DNA of 64,000 bases, from positions 1-64,000 of the forward strand of contig NZ_JAJJPA010000036.1 in the NCBI RefSeq assembly GCF_020907985.1. The letters run 5' to 3'. Each line of letters starts with the position of its first letter. Position 1 is the first letter of the stretch. The notes beneath the pieces are model-generated. The model saw nothing but the letters and a program-made list of their open reading frames with translations. It did no database searches and had not been told where the DNA came from. The DNA comes from Kitasatospora humi. GTDB taxonomy: Bacteria > Actinomycetota > Actinomycetes > Streptomycetales > Streptomycetaceae. Positions 49,241-57,734 of this stretch are shown here, piece by piece. The position numbers and the translations under genes are program-made.

Positions 49241-49261
49241 TCCATGAACGCCGTTCATGGA
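49241..49261. promoter_or_regulatory. Perfect LysR operator palindrome
   Basis: Arms TCCATGAACG (49241-49250) and its exact complement (49252-49261) flank one central C. It contains T-N11-A in ATGAAC...GTTCAT, lies 11 bases upstream of the LysR start, and is upstream of a -10 candidate (TAACGT, 49313-49318) for the oxidoreductase. Confidence 0.75.
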
Positions 49262-49357
49262 ACGCGGCCACCCATCGACGGCGGGGGCTGCCCAAGGGCC
49301 GCCCGCGCTCCCTAACGTGCTGCTCACACCGGATACCCCCGAATGAGGAGCAGCGCC

Positions 49358-50356
49358 ATGACCCGCACCATCCGCGCCGTCCACCAGGTCTCCCGCCCGC
49401 AGGGCGCGCCCACCGCCGAGAACTTCGCCTTCGTCACCGAGGAGGTGGCGCCGCTCGCCGAGGGCACCGCCCTGGTGGAGAACCTCTACCTCTCCGTCGA
49501 CCCCTACATGCGCCAGGCGATGGACGAGGGCCACTGGGAGCTCCACGCGCCGCTGGAGGGTCGCTCGCTGGGCCGGGTGGTCGAGTCCCGCACGCCCGCC
49601 CTGGCGGTCGGTGAGATCGTCGGTCACCGCAAGGCCTGGCGCACCCACGCCGTGGTCACCCCGGACGAGGTCCGCCGGATCCCCGAGCTGCCCGGGGTGC
49701 CGCTCAGCGCCCACCTGAGCGCCTTCGGCGGCACCGGGCTGACCGCCTGGGTGGGGCTCACCCGGATCGCCCGCCTGCAGCCCGGCGAGTCCGTCTTCAT
49801 CTCGGCCGCGGCGGGCGGTGTCGGAAGCGCCGCCGGGCAGCTCGCCAAGCTGCTCGGCGCGGGCAGGGTGATCGGCAGCGTCGGCTCGCCGGCCAAGGTG
49901 AAGCTGGCCACCGAACGACTCGGCTACGACGTCGCGTTCGACTACCACGACGGTCCCGTGCTGGAGCAGCTGCGCGCCGCCGCGCCGGACGGCCTGGACG
50001 TCTACCTGGACAACGTCGGCGGCGACCACCTGGAGGCCGCCATCGACCGGCTGCGGGAGAACGGCCGGATCGCCTGGTCCGGGGCGATCGCGCAGTACAA
50101 CTCCGTCTCCACGCCCGCCGCGCCGCGCAACCTCTTCGACGTCAACCTCAAGGCACTGCGCCTGGAGGGGTACCTGGTCAGGCAGCACATGGACGCGCTG
50201 CCCGGGCTGTACGACTTCCTCGCCCCGCACCTGGCCGCCGGCCGGCTGGTGCCCGCGGAGACGGTGGTGGAGGGCTTCGACCGGGTGGTCGAGGCGTTCC
50301 TGGGCCTGTTCCGCGGCGACAACAGCGGCAAGATGCTGGTCAAGGTCGCCGATTGA
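49358..50356 (+). CDS. NADP-dependent oxidoreductase, MDR superfamily (alkenal/one reductase-like)
   Basis: This is a 332-residue zinc-independent medium-chain reductase. FAFVTEEVAPLAEGTALVEN and LYLSVDPYMRQAMDEGH are typical of the leukotriene B4 dehydrogenase/CurA group, and VFISAAAGGVGSAAGQLAKL is the NADP-binding AxxGxxG motif. LDVYLDNVGGDHLEAAIDRL and GRIAWSGAIAQYN follow. It probably reduces the double bond of activated enones. ATG 49358 has GAGGAG upstream; an in-frame ATG 5 codons earlier is inside that RBS. The divergent LysR gene likely controls it. Confidence 0.93.
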   Translation: MTRTIRAVHQVSRPQGAPTAENFAFVTEEVAPLAEGTALVENLYLSVDPYMRQAMDEGHWELHAPLEGRSLGRVVESRTPALAVGEIVGHRKAWRTHAVVTPDEVRRIPELPGVPLSAHLSAFGGTGLTAWVGLTRIARLQPGESVFISAAAGGVGSAAGQLAKLLGAGRVIGSVGSPAKVKLATERLGYDVAFDYHDGPVLEQLRAAAPDGLDVYLDNVGGDHLEAAIDRLRENGRIAWSGAIAQYNSVSTPAAPRNLFDVNLKALRLEGYLVRQHMDALPGLYDFLAPHLAAGRLVPAETVVEGFDRVVEAFLGLFRGDNSGKMLVKVAD

Positions 50357-50407
50357 CGGCCGCGGCGGCCACATTGCCCCGTCGGGTGCGCAACTCGCGG
50401 GCGGTGC

Positions 50408-51694
50408 CTAACCGGTGGGGTGGCGGCGGGGGAGCAGCTCGATGCGGGACGGGTCGAAGACGCTGCGACTGGTGGACGACGCCGAGATCCGGATGCTGGC
50501 GAAGAAGTGCCGGAACACGGCGGCCCGGCGCCCCGGGCTCAGCCGGGACCAGCCGAACCGGGCGGCCGGCCCGACCGGCACGCCGTCCAGCACCGGCACC
50601 GACTGCGCTTCCAGCAGGGCGATGGCCCGCTCGGCGACGTGTGCCTCCAACGACTCGGCGGCGATGTGCCGCGAACAGTGCTCGGCATCCAGGCTGCTGC
50701 TGGAGGTGCAGGCGTAGGTGGGATAGCCGCCGATGGTCGAGCCCACCATGTGCCGCTCGCACCGGGTGCAGCGCAGCAGCGACGTCAGCGGATACTCGCG
50801 GCGCGGCCGGCGGTTGGCGGCCCGGGCCCTCGCCCGCTCGTCGCGCAGCTGCTGCGCCGCCTCCCAGTCGGCGACGCTGACGCAGGGCGGCCAGTCGGCG
50901 GTCACGTAACTGCCGTCCGGGGCGCGGACGATGGTGCCGTCGAGTACCCGCAGCCCGGCGTAGCGCGGGGCCTCCAGCAGCCGGCCCACCCCGCTGACCG
51001 TCCAGCGGTTGCCGTAGGCCGTGGCGATTTGACGGGCGTTCAGGTCGACCGCCAGCGCGCGGAGCGAATCTCCGGCCAGGAACCGCGCGAACACCTCCCG
51101 GACCACCTCGGCCTCCTCCTCGATCAGGGCGGTCATCCCGGTGGTGTAGCCGAACCGCCGCAATCCGCCGCCGTGCGTGCGCCCCTCGGCCGCCGCCCTG
51201 CGGTGGGCCCGGCGAGCCCGCGCCGAGGCCTCGCGCGCGGACCGGGCGGTGCGTTCGGCCCGCTCCAGCAACTCCTCGCGCACCTCGGGATCGTTCACGT
51301 CCCGGGGGTGGCCGTACAGCCGCAGGTCGTACTCGGTGGCCAGCTCCAGCAGTTCGGCGAACGCGCAGGCGTGGCGCTCCAACTGCTCGGCCTGCGGCAG
51401 CAGTAGTCGTCGCACCTCGCGCCGTCGCACCGACGCCAGCAGGCTCCGCCACCCCGGGGTCGCGCGCTCGCTGCCGGTGGGGCCGGCGGGCGGCCGGGAA
51501 TCGGTGAACACCTGGTCGCCGGCCACCGCGAGCCCCAGGACGGCGGCCTGCTCGTAGGCCAGGGCCAGTTGGACGTCCAGTGCCGCGCGCCGGTCGCGCG
51601 CGGTGCCGGGCCCGGCCGATCGGGACGGGCTGCTCGGCCAGCAGTACACCGCGGCACGCCGCGCGGTGTCGCTGCCGGGAGTGGATGGGGGCAC
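50408..51694 (-). CDS. Atypical large serine recombinase family protein with zinc ribbon
   Basis: This 428-residue protein resembles serine recombinases. The recombinase domain is visible (RFGYTTGMTALIEEEAEVVR and EVFARFLAGDSLRALAVDLN, then WTVSGVGRLLEAPRYAGLRV), followed by a zinc ribbon (LLRCTRCERHM ... YACTSSSSLDAEHCSRHI). The N-terminal resolvase domain is degenerate. In AAVYCWPSSPSRSAG the YxRVS motif has Trp for the Arg, although a Ser remains, and EQLERHACA replaces the usual DRLxR. Catalysis is therefore doubtful. GTG 51692-51694 with GAGGA upstream is preferred over GTG 51769. No att sites, excisionase or prophage genes are nearby. An iron box lies upstream. Confidence 0.75.
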   Translation of the reverse strand: MPPSTPGSDTARRAAVYCWPSSPSRSAGPGTARDRRAALDVQLALAYEQAAVLGLAVAGDQVFTDSRPPAGPTGSERATPGWRSLLASVRRREVRRLLLPQAEQLERHACAFAELLELATEYDLRLYGHPRDVNDPEVREELLERAERTARSAREASARARRAHRRAAAEGRTHGGGLRRFGYTTGMTALIEEEAEVVREVFARFLAGDSLRALAVDLNARQIATAYGNRWTVSGVGRLLEAPRYAGLRVLDGTIVRAPDGSYVTADWPPCVSVADWEAAQQLRDERARARAANRRPRREYPLTSLLRCTRCERHMVGSTIGGYPTYACTSSSSLDAEHCSRHIAAESLEAHVAERAIALLEAQSVPVLDGVPVGPAARFGWSRLSPGRRAAVFRHFFASIRISASSTSRSVFDPSRIELLPRRHPTG

Positions 51695-51802
51695 GGTCTG
51701 GTCCTCGGTGTGGGCATGGCTCCGCCCCTTTGACGGTGTCGTCGACCGGGACCGGTCATGGCGGCGCACGGAAGCCGCCCGGAGCCATCAGGCAAGGGCA
51801 GC

Positions 51803-51821
51803 CTAAGGAAGGCTAGCCTAT
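51803..51821. promoter_or_regulatory. Candidate iron box upstream of the recombinase gene
   Basis: The 19-bp site CTAAGGAAGGCTAGCCTAT matches TTAGGTTAGGCTAACCTAA at 13 of 19 positions, including the GGCTA core. It lies 20 bases past the end of the siderophore operon and upstream of the recombinase on the minus strand. No plus-strand gene follows. Confidence 0.5.
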
Positions 51822-51841
51822 CCTCACGAGGTGGGCGTGCA

Positions 51842-53032
51842 CTAGGGGACCAGGTGGAACGTCGGCTGACGGTGCATCAGGAAGCCGGTGTGCGAGATGT
51901 TCCAGGCATAGGCGCCGGCCAGCCCGAAGACCACCCGGTCACCGGTGCGCAGCCGGTCGACCGGCACCCGCCGCGCCAGCGCGTCCTTGGGCGTGCACAG
52001 CTGTCCGCACAGGCTCACCCGCTCGCCCGCCACCTCGCCCCGGGGCCACGGGTGCGGCCAGTCGGCGACCGGCAGCACCGTGAACGGCTGGTCGTGGCCG
52101 CGGGCGGCCGGAGTGCGCAGGTGGTGGGTGCCGCCCCGGACCACCGCGAACGCTTCGCCGTGACTGCGCTTCACCTCCAGTACCTCCGTCACGTACCACC
52201 CGGAATACGCGGTGACCGCCCGTCCGGGTTCGATCCGCAGCCGCAGCCCGGGGTGGCGGCCCAGCAGCCGGGCGAGGCCGCCTCCGTAGCCGGTCCAGTC
52301 GAACCGGGCGGCCGGATCCGTGTAGTCCACCGCCATGCCGCCGCCCAGGTTGACCTCGTCGATCGGCGAACCGGCGGCTGCCGCCCGGGCCACCGCCCAA
52401 TCGGTGATCCGCTCGGCCAGCGCCAGCAGTGCCGGCGCGTCCAACCCGCTGGCCAGGTGCGCGTGGAAGCCGCGCAGCCGCAGACCCGCGAACGGCTCGG
52501 TGGCGAGCAGCCGCAGGCACTCGTCGAGGTCCGCCGGGTCCAGGCCGAACGGGGTCGGCCGGCCGCCCATCGCGAGCGGGACGCCGGCCAGGGCGTCACC
52601 GGTCACCGGCAGGTTGACCCGCAGCAGGACGTCCAGACCGCCGCGGGGCCGTCGCGCGGCGAGCCGGTGCAGCTCCGCCACGCTCTCCACGTGCCAGCGG
52701 TGCACCCCTGCTTCGAGTGCGGTCGTCAGCTCCTCATCGGTCTTGCCCGGGCCGCCGAACGCCAGCGGCGCGCCCGGCACGGCCGTCCGGAGGTGCGCCA
52801 ACTCGCCTCCGGAGGAGACTTCGTAGCCGTCCACGCACTCCCGCAGCGCGGTCAGCAGCGCCGGGTCGGGATTGGCCTTGGCGGCGTAGTGGAACTCGAC
52901 CCGGTCCGGCAGCGCCGCCCGGATCGCGGCCGCATGGACGCGCAGCGCGGTGAGATCGTAGAGGTAGGCCGGCAAGCTGTCGACGGGCAGCGCGGCGGCG
53001 CGCTCCAGGACGGCAGGGGTGGCGAGGGACAA
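51842..53032 (-). CDS. PLP-dependent fold-III decarboxylase, PvsE/SbnH-like, siderophore biosynthesis
   Basis: This 396-residue decarboxylase is of the diaminopimelate/ornithine decarboxylase fold. EFHYAAKANPDPALLTALRE holds the PLP lysine (K52), HAHLASGLDAPALLALAERI and EVNLGGGMAVDY are barrel signatures, RIEPGRAVTAYSGWYVTEVL the phosphate and arginine region, and RVSLCGQLCTPKDALARRV the substrate-loop Cys region. TTG 53030-53032 is preferred because AAGGAG lies 8 bases upstream; GTG 53059 would overlap the previous gene. It is the last gene of a pvsA-B-C-D-E-like set. In vibrioferrin synthesis PvsE is assigned to making the ethanolamine unit by decarboxylation of a serine moiety; the same is inferred here. 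Confidence 0.9.
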   Translation of the reverse strand: MSLATPAVLERAAALPVDSLPAYLYDLTALRVHAAAIRAALPDRVEFHYAAKANPDPALLTALRECVDGYEVSSGGELAHLRTAVPGAPLAFGGPGKTDEELTTALEAGVHRWHVESVAELHRLAARRPRGGLDVLLRVNLPVTGDALAGVPLAMGGRPTPFGLDPADLDECLRLLATEPFAGLRLRGFHAHLASGLDAPALLALAERITDWAVARAAAAGSPIDEVNLGGGMAVDYTDPAARFDWTGYGGGLARLLGRHPGLRLRIEPGRAVTAYSGWYVTEVLEVKRSHGEAFAVVRGGTHHLRTPAARGHDQPFTVLPVADWPHPWPRGEVAGERVSLCGQLCTPKDALARRVPVDRLRTGDRVVFGLAGAYAWNISHTGFLMHRQPTFHLVP

Positions 53033-53045
53033 CGGGGATGCTCCT

Positions 53046-54752
53046 TCAGTTGCGGGCACGGACGGCCTGGTCGATGACGGCGGCGGCCAACGGCGAGGCC
53101 AGGCGCACGTATCCGGCCGCCCGATCGGCCTTGCGCTCCCAACGGGTCAGGAGGTTGGCCTTCGCAGGCAGCGGCACCCCGGCCAGCAGGCCGCGCAGCC
53201 GGGGCGGGCAGGCCTGCCGGTCGTCGGCGAACTCCTGCAGGACGAGGCGCACTTCGTCCCACAACCGCGGTTCCAGCGCGGGGCACTGGTCGGCGATCAC
53301 CGCGAGCAGCTCGGCCACGTGGTTGACCAGCAGGCAGTACACCACCCGGTCCCAGCCGCGTTGCGCGTCATAGGTCATCGGCCCGGCCACCGCCGGAGGT
53401 AGGCCGGCGAGCAGCGCGGCATGGTGCTCGGGCAGCAGCTTGGTCCCCTCCAGGTCGCGGAAGAGCACCTGCCGGGGGCGCCCGTCGGCATCGACCCCGA
53501 TCACCACGTTCTGCAGGTGCGGTTCCAGCACCACGCCGTGGTCGAAGTAGGCGGCCAGTACCGGTGGCAGCAGCAGCCGCAGGTAGTCGACCCACCAGGA
53601 GAGCAGCTCGGCCGGACCGGCGTCCGGGAGCAGCCGGGCGAACTGCGCCGAGCTGGTCGGGTACTCGTCCGCCACGGCGCCGGCCAGCAGTGCCGTCAGG
53701 CCGGGCCGGAGCCGGGCCGCGAGGTCCTCCCGGACGATCAGGCCGAGACCCTCGAAGAGGGCGCCCGAGGTGTCACCGGGAAGAGCCGGCGCGCGGAATG
53801 CGGGCTCGCGCAGCATGGCGGCGTCCGGGAAGCGGACGGCCAGGTCGTCCAGTGCGGGCGCCAGCAGCTCGGTCAGTGCGACGGCGCCGGTCAGCTCGTG
53901 GGCGGCGTTCCTCCGCAGGCAGTTGGTGATCCGCACGTTCAGGCTGAACTTGAGGAACGCACCGGCGCCGTGCAGGGTGCGGACCGAGGCGGTGGCGGTG
54001 AACTCCGGGCCGCCGGTGCCCAGATCGAGCACCTCGCCGCGCTCCAGTGCGGCCCGCAAGACGGGGTGGTCGGCGAGCAGTCGGTGCTGCCACGGGTGCG
54101 CGGGCAGCAGCCGGTAGCCGGCCGGCACCCCGCACAGCCCGTCCAGCACGGCCGTGGCCGCGGGGTCGACGCTGCGTTCGGCGATCAGCTCCTGGCGCAC
54201 CGCCAGGTACCGCAGCGGGAAGGCGGCACGGGCCTCCGGCGCGTAGGCGGTCCAGGGGTCCGGCTCGGCGCCGCGCGCCGTGCGGGACTTGGGTGTCGGG
54301 TGGAAGCGGTGGCCGAAGAGCAGCGCCTGCTCCGACTCCAGGTAGCGGTCCGGTCCGGCCGCCGGCCGCCCGGCCAGCGCGGCCTCGACGCCCTGCGCGC
54401 TGGAGGCCAGCTGGCCGAGGAACTCGTCGTTGGCGACGCCGGTGCGCAGCGTCAGCTCAGCCTGCACCAGCTCGGCCAACTCCCGCCAGCCGAGCGCCGA
54501 CCAGCCGCCGCCGGTCGCCGACTCCACGGGCCCCGCGAACCGGTGGGCACCCAGCAGCGAGGTGCGGCGCAGCGCCACCCGCAGCAGCGCCCCGCGCCTC
54601 GGCAGGCGCAGCAGCAGCCGCCCGTCGGAGACGGCGGTCTGGTGTTCGGGGCCGGAGACCTCGCGGAGCAGGCAGTTGAGCAGGGTGTGGGCGACGGCCA
54701 GGTCGGCGGTGGGCAGGGCGGTGGCTGCGGTGGGGGTGGGCGAAGGCGGCAT
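53046..54752 (-). CDS. NIS siderophore synthetase (IucA/IucC family), PvsD-like
   Basis: This 568-residue NRPS-independent siderophore synthetase activates a carboxylate such as citrate with ATP and joins it to an amine or alcohol. FGHRFHPTPKSRTARGAEPD is the ATP-phosphate motif (HPxxKxR), AGAFLKFSLNVRITNCLRRN the substrate region, and DHGVVLEPHLQNVVIGVD the conserved metal/ATP end motif (E-x-H-x-Q-N). The C-terminal part is FhuF-like. ATG 54750-54752 overlaps the exporter stop as ATGA. By position in the operon it corresponds to PvsD. Confidence 0.93.
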   Translation of the reverse strand: MPPSPTPTAATALPTADLAVAHTLLNCLLREVSGPEHQTAVSDGRLLLRLPRRGALLRVALRRTSLLGAHRFAGPVESATGGGWSALGWRELAELVQAELTLRTGVANDEFLGQLASSAQGVEAALAGRPAAGPDRYLESEQALLFGHRFHPTPKSRTARGAEPDPWTAYAPEARAAFPLRYLAVRQELIAERSVDPAATAVLDGLCGVPAGYRLLPAHPWQHRLLADHPVLRAALERGEVLDLGTGGPEFTATASVRTLHGAGAFLKFSLNVRITNCLRRNAAHELTGAVALTELLAPALDDLAVRFPDAAMLREPAFRAPALPGDTSGALFEGLGLIVREDLAARLRPGLTALLAGAVADEYPTSSAQFARLLPDAGPAELLSWWVDYLRLLLPPVLAAYFDHGVVLEPHLQNVVIGVDADGRPRQVLFRDLEGTKLLPEHHAALLAGLPPAVAGPMTYDAQRGWDRVVYCLLVNHVAELLAVIADQCPALEPRLWDEVRLVLQEFADDRQACPPRLRGLLAGVPLPAKANLLTRWERKADRAAGYVRLASPLAAAVIDQAVRARN

Positions 54753-55969
54753 CAGCGGTTCCTGGAGTTGCTGGCGGAAGGGGCGGAGCGGGGGAGGATG
54801 CGCAGGGCGCAGCAGAGCGCGGCGATGAGGGCGGCGGCAGCGCCGAACAGCACCGGACTGCCGGGGCCGAACGCGGAGTTGACCAGTGCGGCGACCGCTC
54901 CGGCGGCCACCGCGCCGCCCTTGGAGGCGAGTTCGAGGGTGCCGAAGAGCCGCCCTGGGGCCCGGCCGTGCGCCGCCGCCGCGGCCAGCACCGCCAGGCA
55001 GACCAGACCGAGGGTCATGCCGAGGCCGAGCACCAGGCGGGTGAGCGCGAACGCCGCCGTGCTGTGCGCCGGGGCGTGCCCGGCGGACCCGGCCGCGACC
55101 AGCAGGAGCCCGAGCGCCAGCCCGGCCCGCGGCCGCTGCTGCACGGCGCGGTGCACCCGGGAGGCGAGCAGCAGGTAGCACAGGTGCGGCAGGGCGAAGA
55201 GCAGCCCCGCCGCCGTGGAGTCGAGCCCGGGCACGCGTTGCCGCACCAGGGCGATCAGATAGGGGAACGAGACGACGGTGGCGAAGACGAAGGCGAACTC
55301 CGCGGCGCAGAGCGCCCGCACGGCCGAAGCGGGAGCCCCGGCGCCGCCCTCGGGCGGTACACCGGTGAGTCGGCGCGGCTCCGGTAGCCGAGTGAGCGAC
55401 ACGGCCGCGGCGAGCGGCAGCAGGGCCATCACCACGTACTGGCGGTGCGGCGACAGCCAGGGCGACAGCGCGCCCACCAGGATCGGCGCGGCCACCAGCG
55501 CGGCCCGGGCGCTGCCCTGCAGCAGGGTGAGCGCCCTGGAGAGCCCCGGGCCCTCCAGGGCCGCGGCGAGGTAGCCGTTGGTGGCGGCGAAGGTGCCGCC
55601 GAGGAAGCCCTGCAGCACCAGGGCCAGCGTGAACGCCCATAGGCTGTCGGCCAGCCCGGCCAGCAGGAAGGAGACGCCGAGCCCCAGTTGGGCGCGGAGC
55701 AGCAGCCGCCTGCGGCCGAACTGGTCGGCCAGCCGTCCCCAGAGCGGGGCGCCGAGCGCGCTGAACACCGTGGGCACGATGTAGAGCAGCCCCGCCCAGT
55801 GGCCGTGCGGATCGCCGAGCCCGGGCAGGATGGCCGTCAGGTAGGGCGGCAGTCCCAGGGCGGCGAACGACGCGACGAAGTAGCAGCCCGCGACGGCCCG
55901 CACCTGACTCCGGGAGAGTCCGGCCGGAAGGGACCGAGTCGACGGGTCGCAGGCAGTGGTGACCGTCAT
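54752..55969 (-). CDS. MFS siderophore exporter, PvsC/SbnD-like
   Basis: This is a 405-residue 12-helix major facilitator. SQVRAVAGCYFVASFAALGL is helix 1, PLWGRLADQFGRRRLLLRAQ the loop 2-3 motif, and ALVLQGFLGGTFAATNGYLA motif C. Both ends overlap the flanking synthetase genes as ATGA (start ATG 55967-55969, stop 54752-54754), so it is translated in step with the biosynthetic enzymes. Its place between two NIS synthetases is the place of pvsC in Vibrio, where it exports the apo-siderophore. Export of the product is inferred. Confidence 0.9.
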   Translation of the reverse strand: MTVTTACDPSTRSLPAGLSRSQVRAVAGCYFVASFAALGLPPYLTAILPGLGDPHGHWAGLLYIVPTVFSALGAPLWGRLADQFGRRRLLLRAQLGLGVSFLLAGLADSLWAFTLALVLQGFLGGTFAATNGYLAAALEGPGLSRALTLLQGSARAALVAAPILVGALSPWLSPHRQYVVMALLPLAAAVSLTRLPEPRRLTGVPPEGGAGAPASAVRALCAAEFAFVFATVVSFPYLIALVRQRVPGLDSTAAGLLFALPHLCYLLLASRVHRAVQQRPRAGLALGLLLVAAGSAGHAPAHSTAAFALTRLVLGLGMTLGLVCLAVLAAAAAHGRAPGRLFGTLELASKGGAVAAGAVAALVNSAFGPGSPVLFGAAAALIAALCCALRILPRSAPSASNSRNR

Positions 55970-57657
55970 CGGCCCGCCAGGTAGTTGGGGCCGGTGGTGT
56001 AGTGCTTGTTGATGTCCGCCGCTCCGCTGCGCGCCTTGCCGTACAGGCTGCCCGCGCTCACCATCGCCTTGACCGGCAGGCGTTCGGCGTCCAGCAGCGC
56101 GGCCCGCAGCGGCTCGCCGACCGGTCCGAGGCGCTCGACCGCCTCGCCGAGTCGTTTGCGCAGCAGGCCCAGGGTGGTCTCCAGCGGTGCTCGGCCGTGC
56201 TCGGCCAGACCGAAGGCGAGGGCGGCGGTGCACAGGTGTCCGGTGATGGTGCTGAACAGGTCGGTCAACGCCCGGTCGTCCTCGGCGAGGATCCGCCGGT
56301 CGTCGAACGCGCGCTCTCCCAACGGCAGTCGGCAGCGCGCCCGGTTGATCCTGGGCCCGTCGTTGTCCTTGTACAGCAGCCGCAGCCTGGTGCGCCCGGC
56401 GGTGCGGTCCAGGAGCAGCGTGGTGTTCTGCTGGTGCGACTCCAGGGCGACGCCGTGGCTGAACAGCGTGGTCTGCCAGTCGAGCAGCAGCACGAGCAGC
56501 GCGTCGTAGAGCGCCACCGGGTCACCGCCGTAGAAGCGGTCGGCCAGCCGGTCGATCACCAGTCCGCCGCCCGGCTCGGCGGCCAGCAGCGCGGCCAGCG
56601 GCACGGCCGGCGACTCGGGAGCGGCCGGGAAGCGCCGCAGCAGCACCGCGAGCAGCTCGTGGCCGGCGTGCGCATGGCACTGCTCATCGGCCAGCAGCAC
56701 CGTGGCGGCGAACCGCGGCTCGCGGGCGAGCACCTCGGCCAGCAGCCGCTGACCGGCGGCGCCGTCACGCAGGGTGCCGGGCTTGATGGTGCGCCGGTTG
56801 CGCAGCCCCAGGGTGGCGGTGTCCAGCGGCAGCTTGAGGTGGCACACCGGATCGTCCAGCACCGCGACCGTGCGCATCGACAGCGTGGGCCGCACGGCGA
56901 GGTACGGGCGTTCGGCCGGCACCGCGCGCTCGGCCAGCCCGGTCGCCCGCAGCGCCTCGGCCAGCGGTGCGCCGAACGACAACGGGTGGACGGGGATGGC
57001 GAGATGGCTGCCGTTCAGGGCCGGTAGGCCCAGCACGGCCGGCGTCGGCCACCAACCGGGCAGCGGTGCGCTGCCGTGCACGGTGAGCGCCTCGGCAGGC
57101 AGCGCCAACCAGCGCAGCTCGAAGGTGGGGTGGCACTCCGGGGCGTAGCGCAGCAGGTCGTCGGTGCCGAGCCCGGCCCGGCCGCGTGCGGTCGGATAGA
57201 CCGGGTGGTCGAGATGGGCGGCGAGGCTGTCGAAGCCCAGACTGGCCAGCGGACCGCACCAGTTGGCCGGATCGCTGCCGTAGAGCTCGGTCAACTCAAG
57301 CAAAAGCGGCTGCAGTTGTCGCTCATGCAGGATCATGGTGGCAAGGGTCTGGCGGCACTCCTCGGTGAAGGCGGTGAATCCGCCGGCATCCACCGGATCG
57401 GCCAGGGCCCGGAACGCGGCGAGGATCTCCGGGAGACCACCGAGCGGCTTCCCGTCGACCTCCAACAGCGGGAGGCGGGCCCGCAGTTCGCACTGGAAGC
57501 CGTCCGGCTCCACGGGCAGTGCGATCCGCTCCTCGACGAGCACCAGCCAGGCGCCGTCCCTGCGGTGCCGGACCCTGCCGCGACTGCGCAGTCCGGCCAC
57601 GTCCTCCCGCAGTAGCGCGCTGAGCACCCGCATGGTCAACTGCTCGGCGGCGCTCAT
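55966..57657 (-). CDS. NIS siderophore synthetase (IucA/IucC family), PvsB-like
   Basis: This is a second NIS synthetase of 563 residues, clearly diverged from the first. DHPVYPTARGRAGLGTDDLL is the N-terminal HP.xxK/R-type motif, RPTLSMRTVAVLDDPVCHLK and LPLDTATLGLRNRRTIKPGT the central substrate/ATP region, and SHGVALESHQQNTTLLLD the conserved E-x-H-x-Q-N motif. The end (GAADINKHYTTGPNYLAGR) is intact. The ATG at 57655-57657 overlaps the stop of a 26-codon minicistron. It corresponds in position to PvsB, which adds the second carboxylate unit in vibrioferrin. Confidence 0.92.
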   Translation of the reverse strand: MSAAEQLTMRVLSALLREDVAGLRSRGRVRHRRDGAWLVLVEERIALPVEPDGFQCELRARLPLLEVDGKPLGGLPEILAAFRALADPVDAGGFTAFTEECRQTLATMILHERQLQPLLLELTELYGSDPANWCGPLASLGFDSLAAHLDHPVYPTARGRAGLGTDDLLRYAPECHPTFELRWLALPAEALTVHGSAPLPGWWPTPAVLGLPALNGSHLAIPVHPLSFGAPLAEALRATGLAERAVPAERPYLAVRPTLSMRTVAVLDDPVCHLKLPLDTATLGLRNRRTIKPGTLRDGAAGQRLLAEVLAREPRFAATVLLADEQCHAHAGHELLAVLLRRFPAAPESPAVPLAALLAAEPGGGLVIDRLADRFYGGDPVALYDALLVLLLDWQTTLFSHGVALESHQQNTTLLLDRTAGRTRLRLLYKDNDGPRINRARCRLPLGERAFDDRRILAEDDRALTDLFSTITGHLCTAALAFGLAEHGRAPLETTLGLLRKRLGEAVERLGPVGEPLRAALLDAERLPVKAMVSAGSLYGKARSGAADINKHYTTGPNYLAGR

Positions 57658-57734
57658 GCGACCCGCCTCGCTCCGCTCGGCGGGCGCTTCGCGCACGCGC
57701 ACCTCTTGACGATGACCTCGCTTCGCTCGCTCAT
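57654..57734 (-). CDS. 26-codon MIRU-like minicistron between PvsA-like and PvsB-like genes
   Basis: ATG 57732-57734 overlaps the ATP-grasp stop (ATGA), and the frame MSERSEVIVKRCACAKRPPS ends GARRVA-stop, with its TGA overlapping the next ATG. It contains GAGCGAAGCGAG and a CCCGCC/GGCGGG hairpin. The design, a small in-frame ORF whose ends overlap both neighbours, is that described for mycobacterial MIRU elements. It probably transmits ribosome coupling. A similar MSE...IV minicistron is at 19669-19710. Confidence 0.5.
   Translation of the reverse strand: MSERSEVIVKRCACAKRPPSGARRVA

Noticed and set aside
50408..53032. Integrated prophage or conjugative element around the serine recombinase
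   Set aside because: No phage, excisionase, replication or transfer genes and no clear att repeats were found, and the catalytic domain is degenerate.
54753..55640. Upstream extension of the PvsD-like synthetase frame
   Set aside because: It reads another frame of the MFS exporter. The ATG at 54752 overlaps the exporter stop as ATGA and starts a normal-length NIS synthetase.
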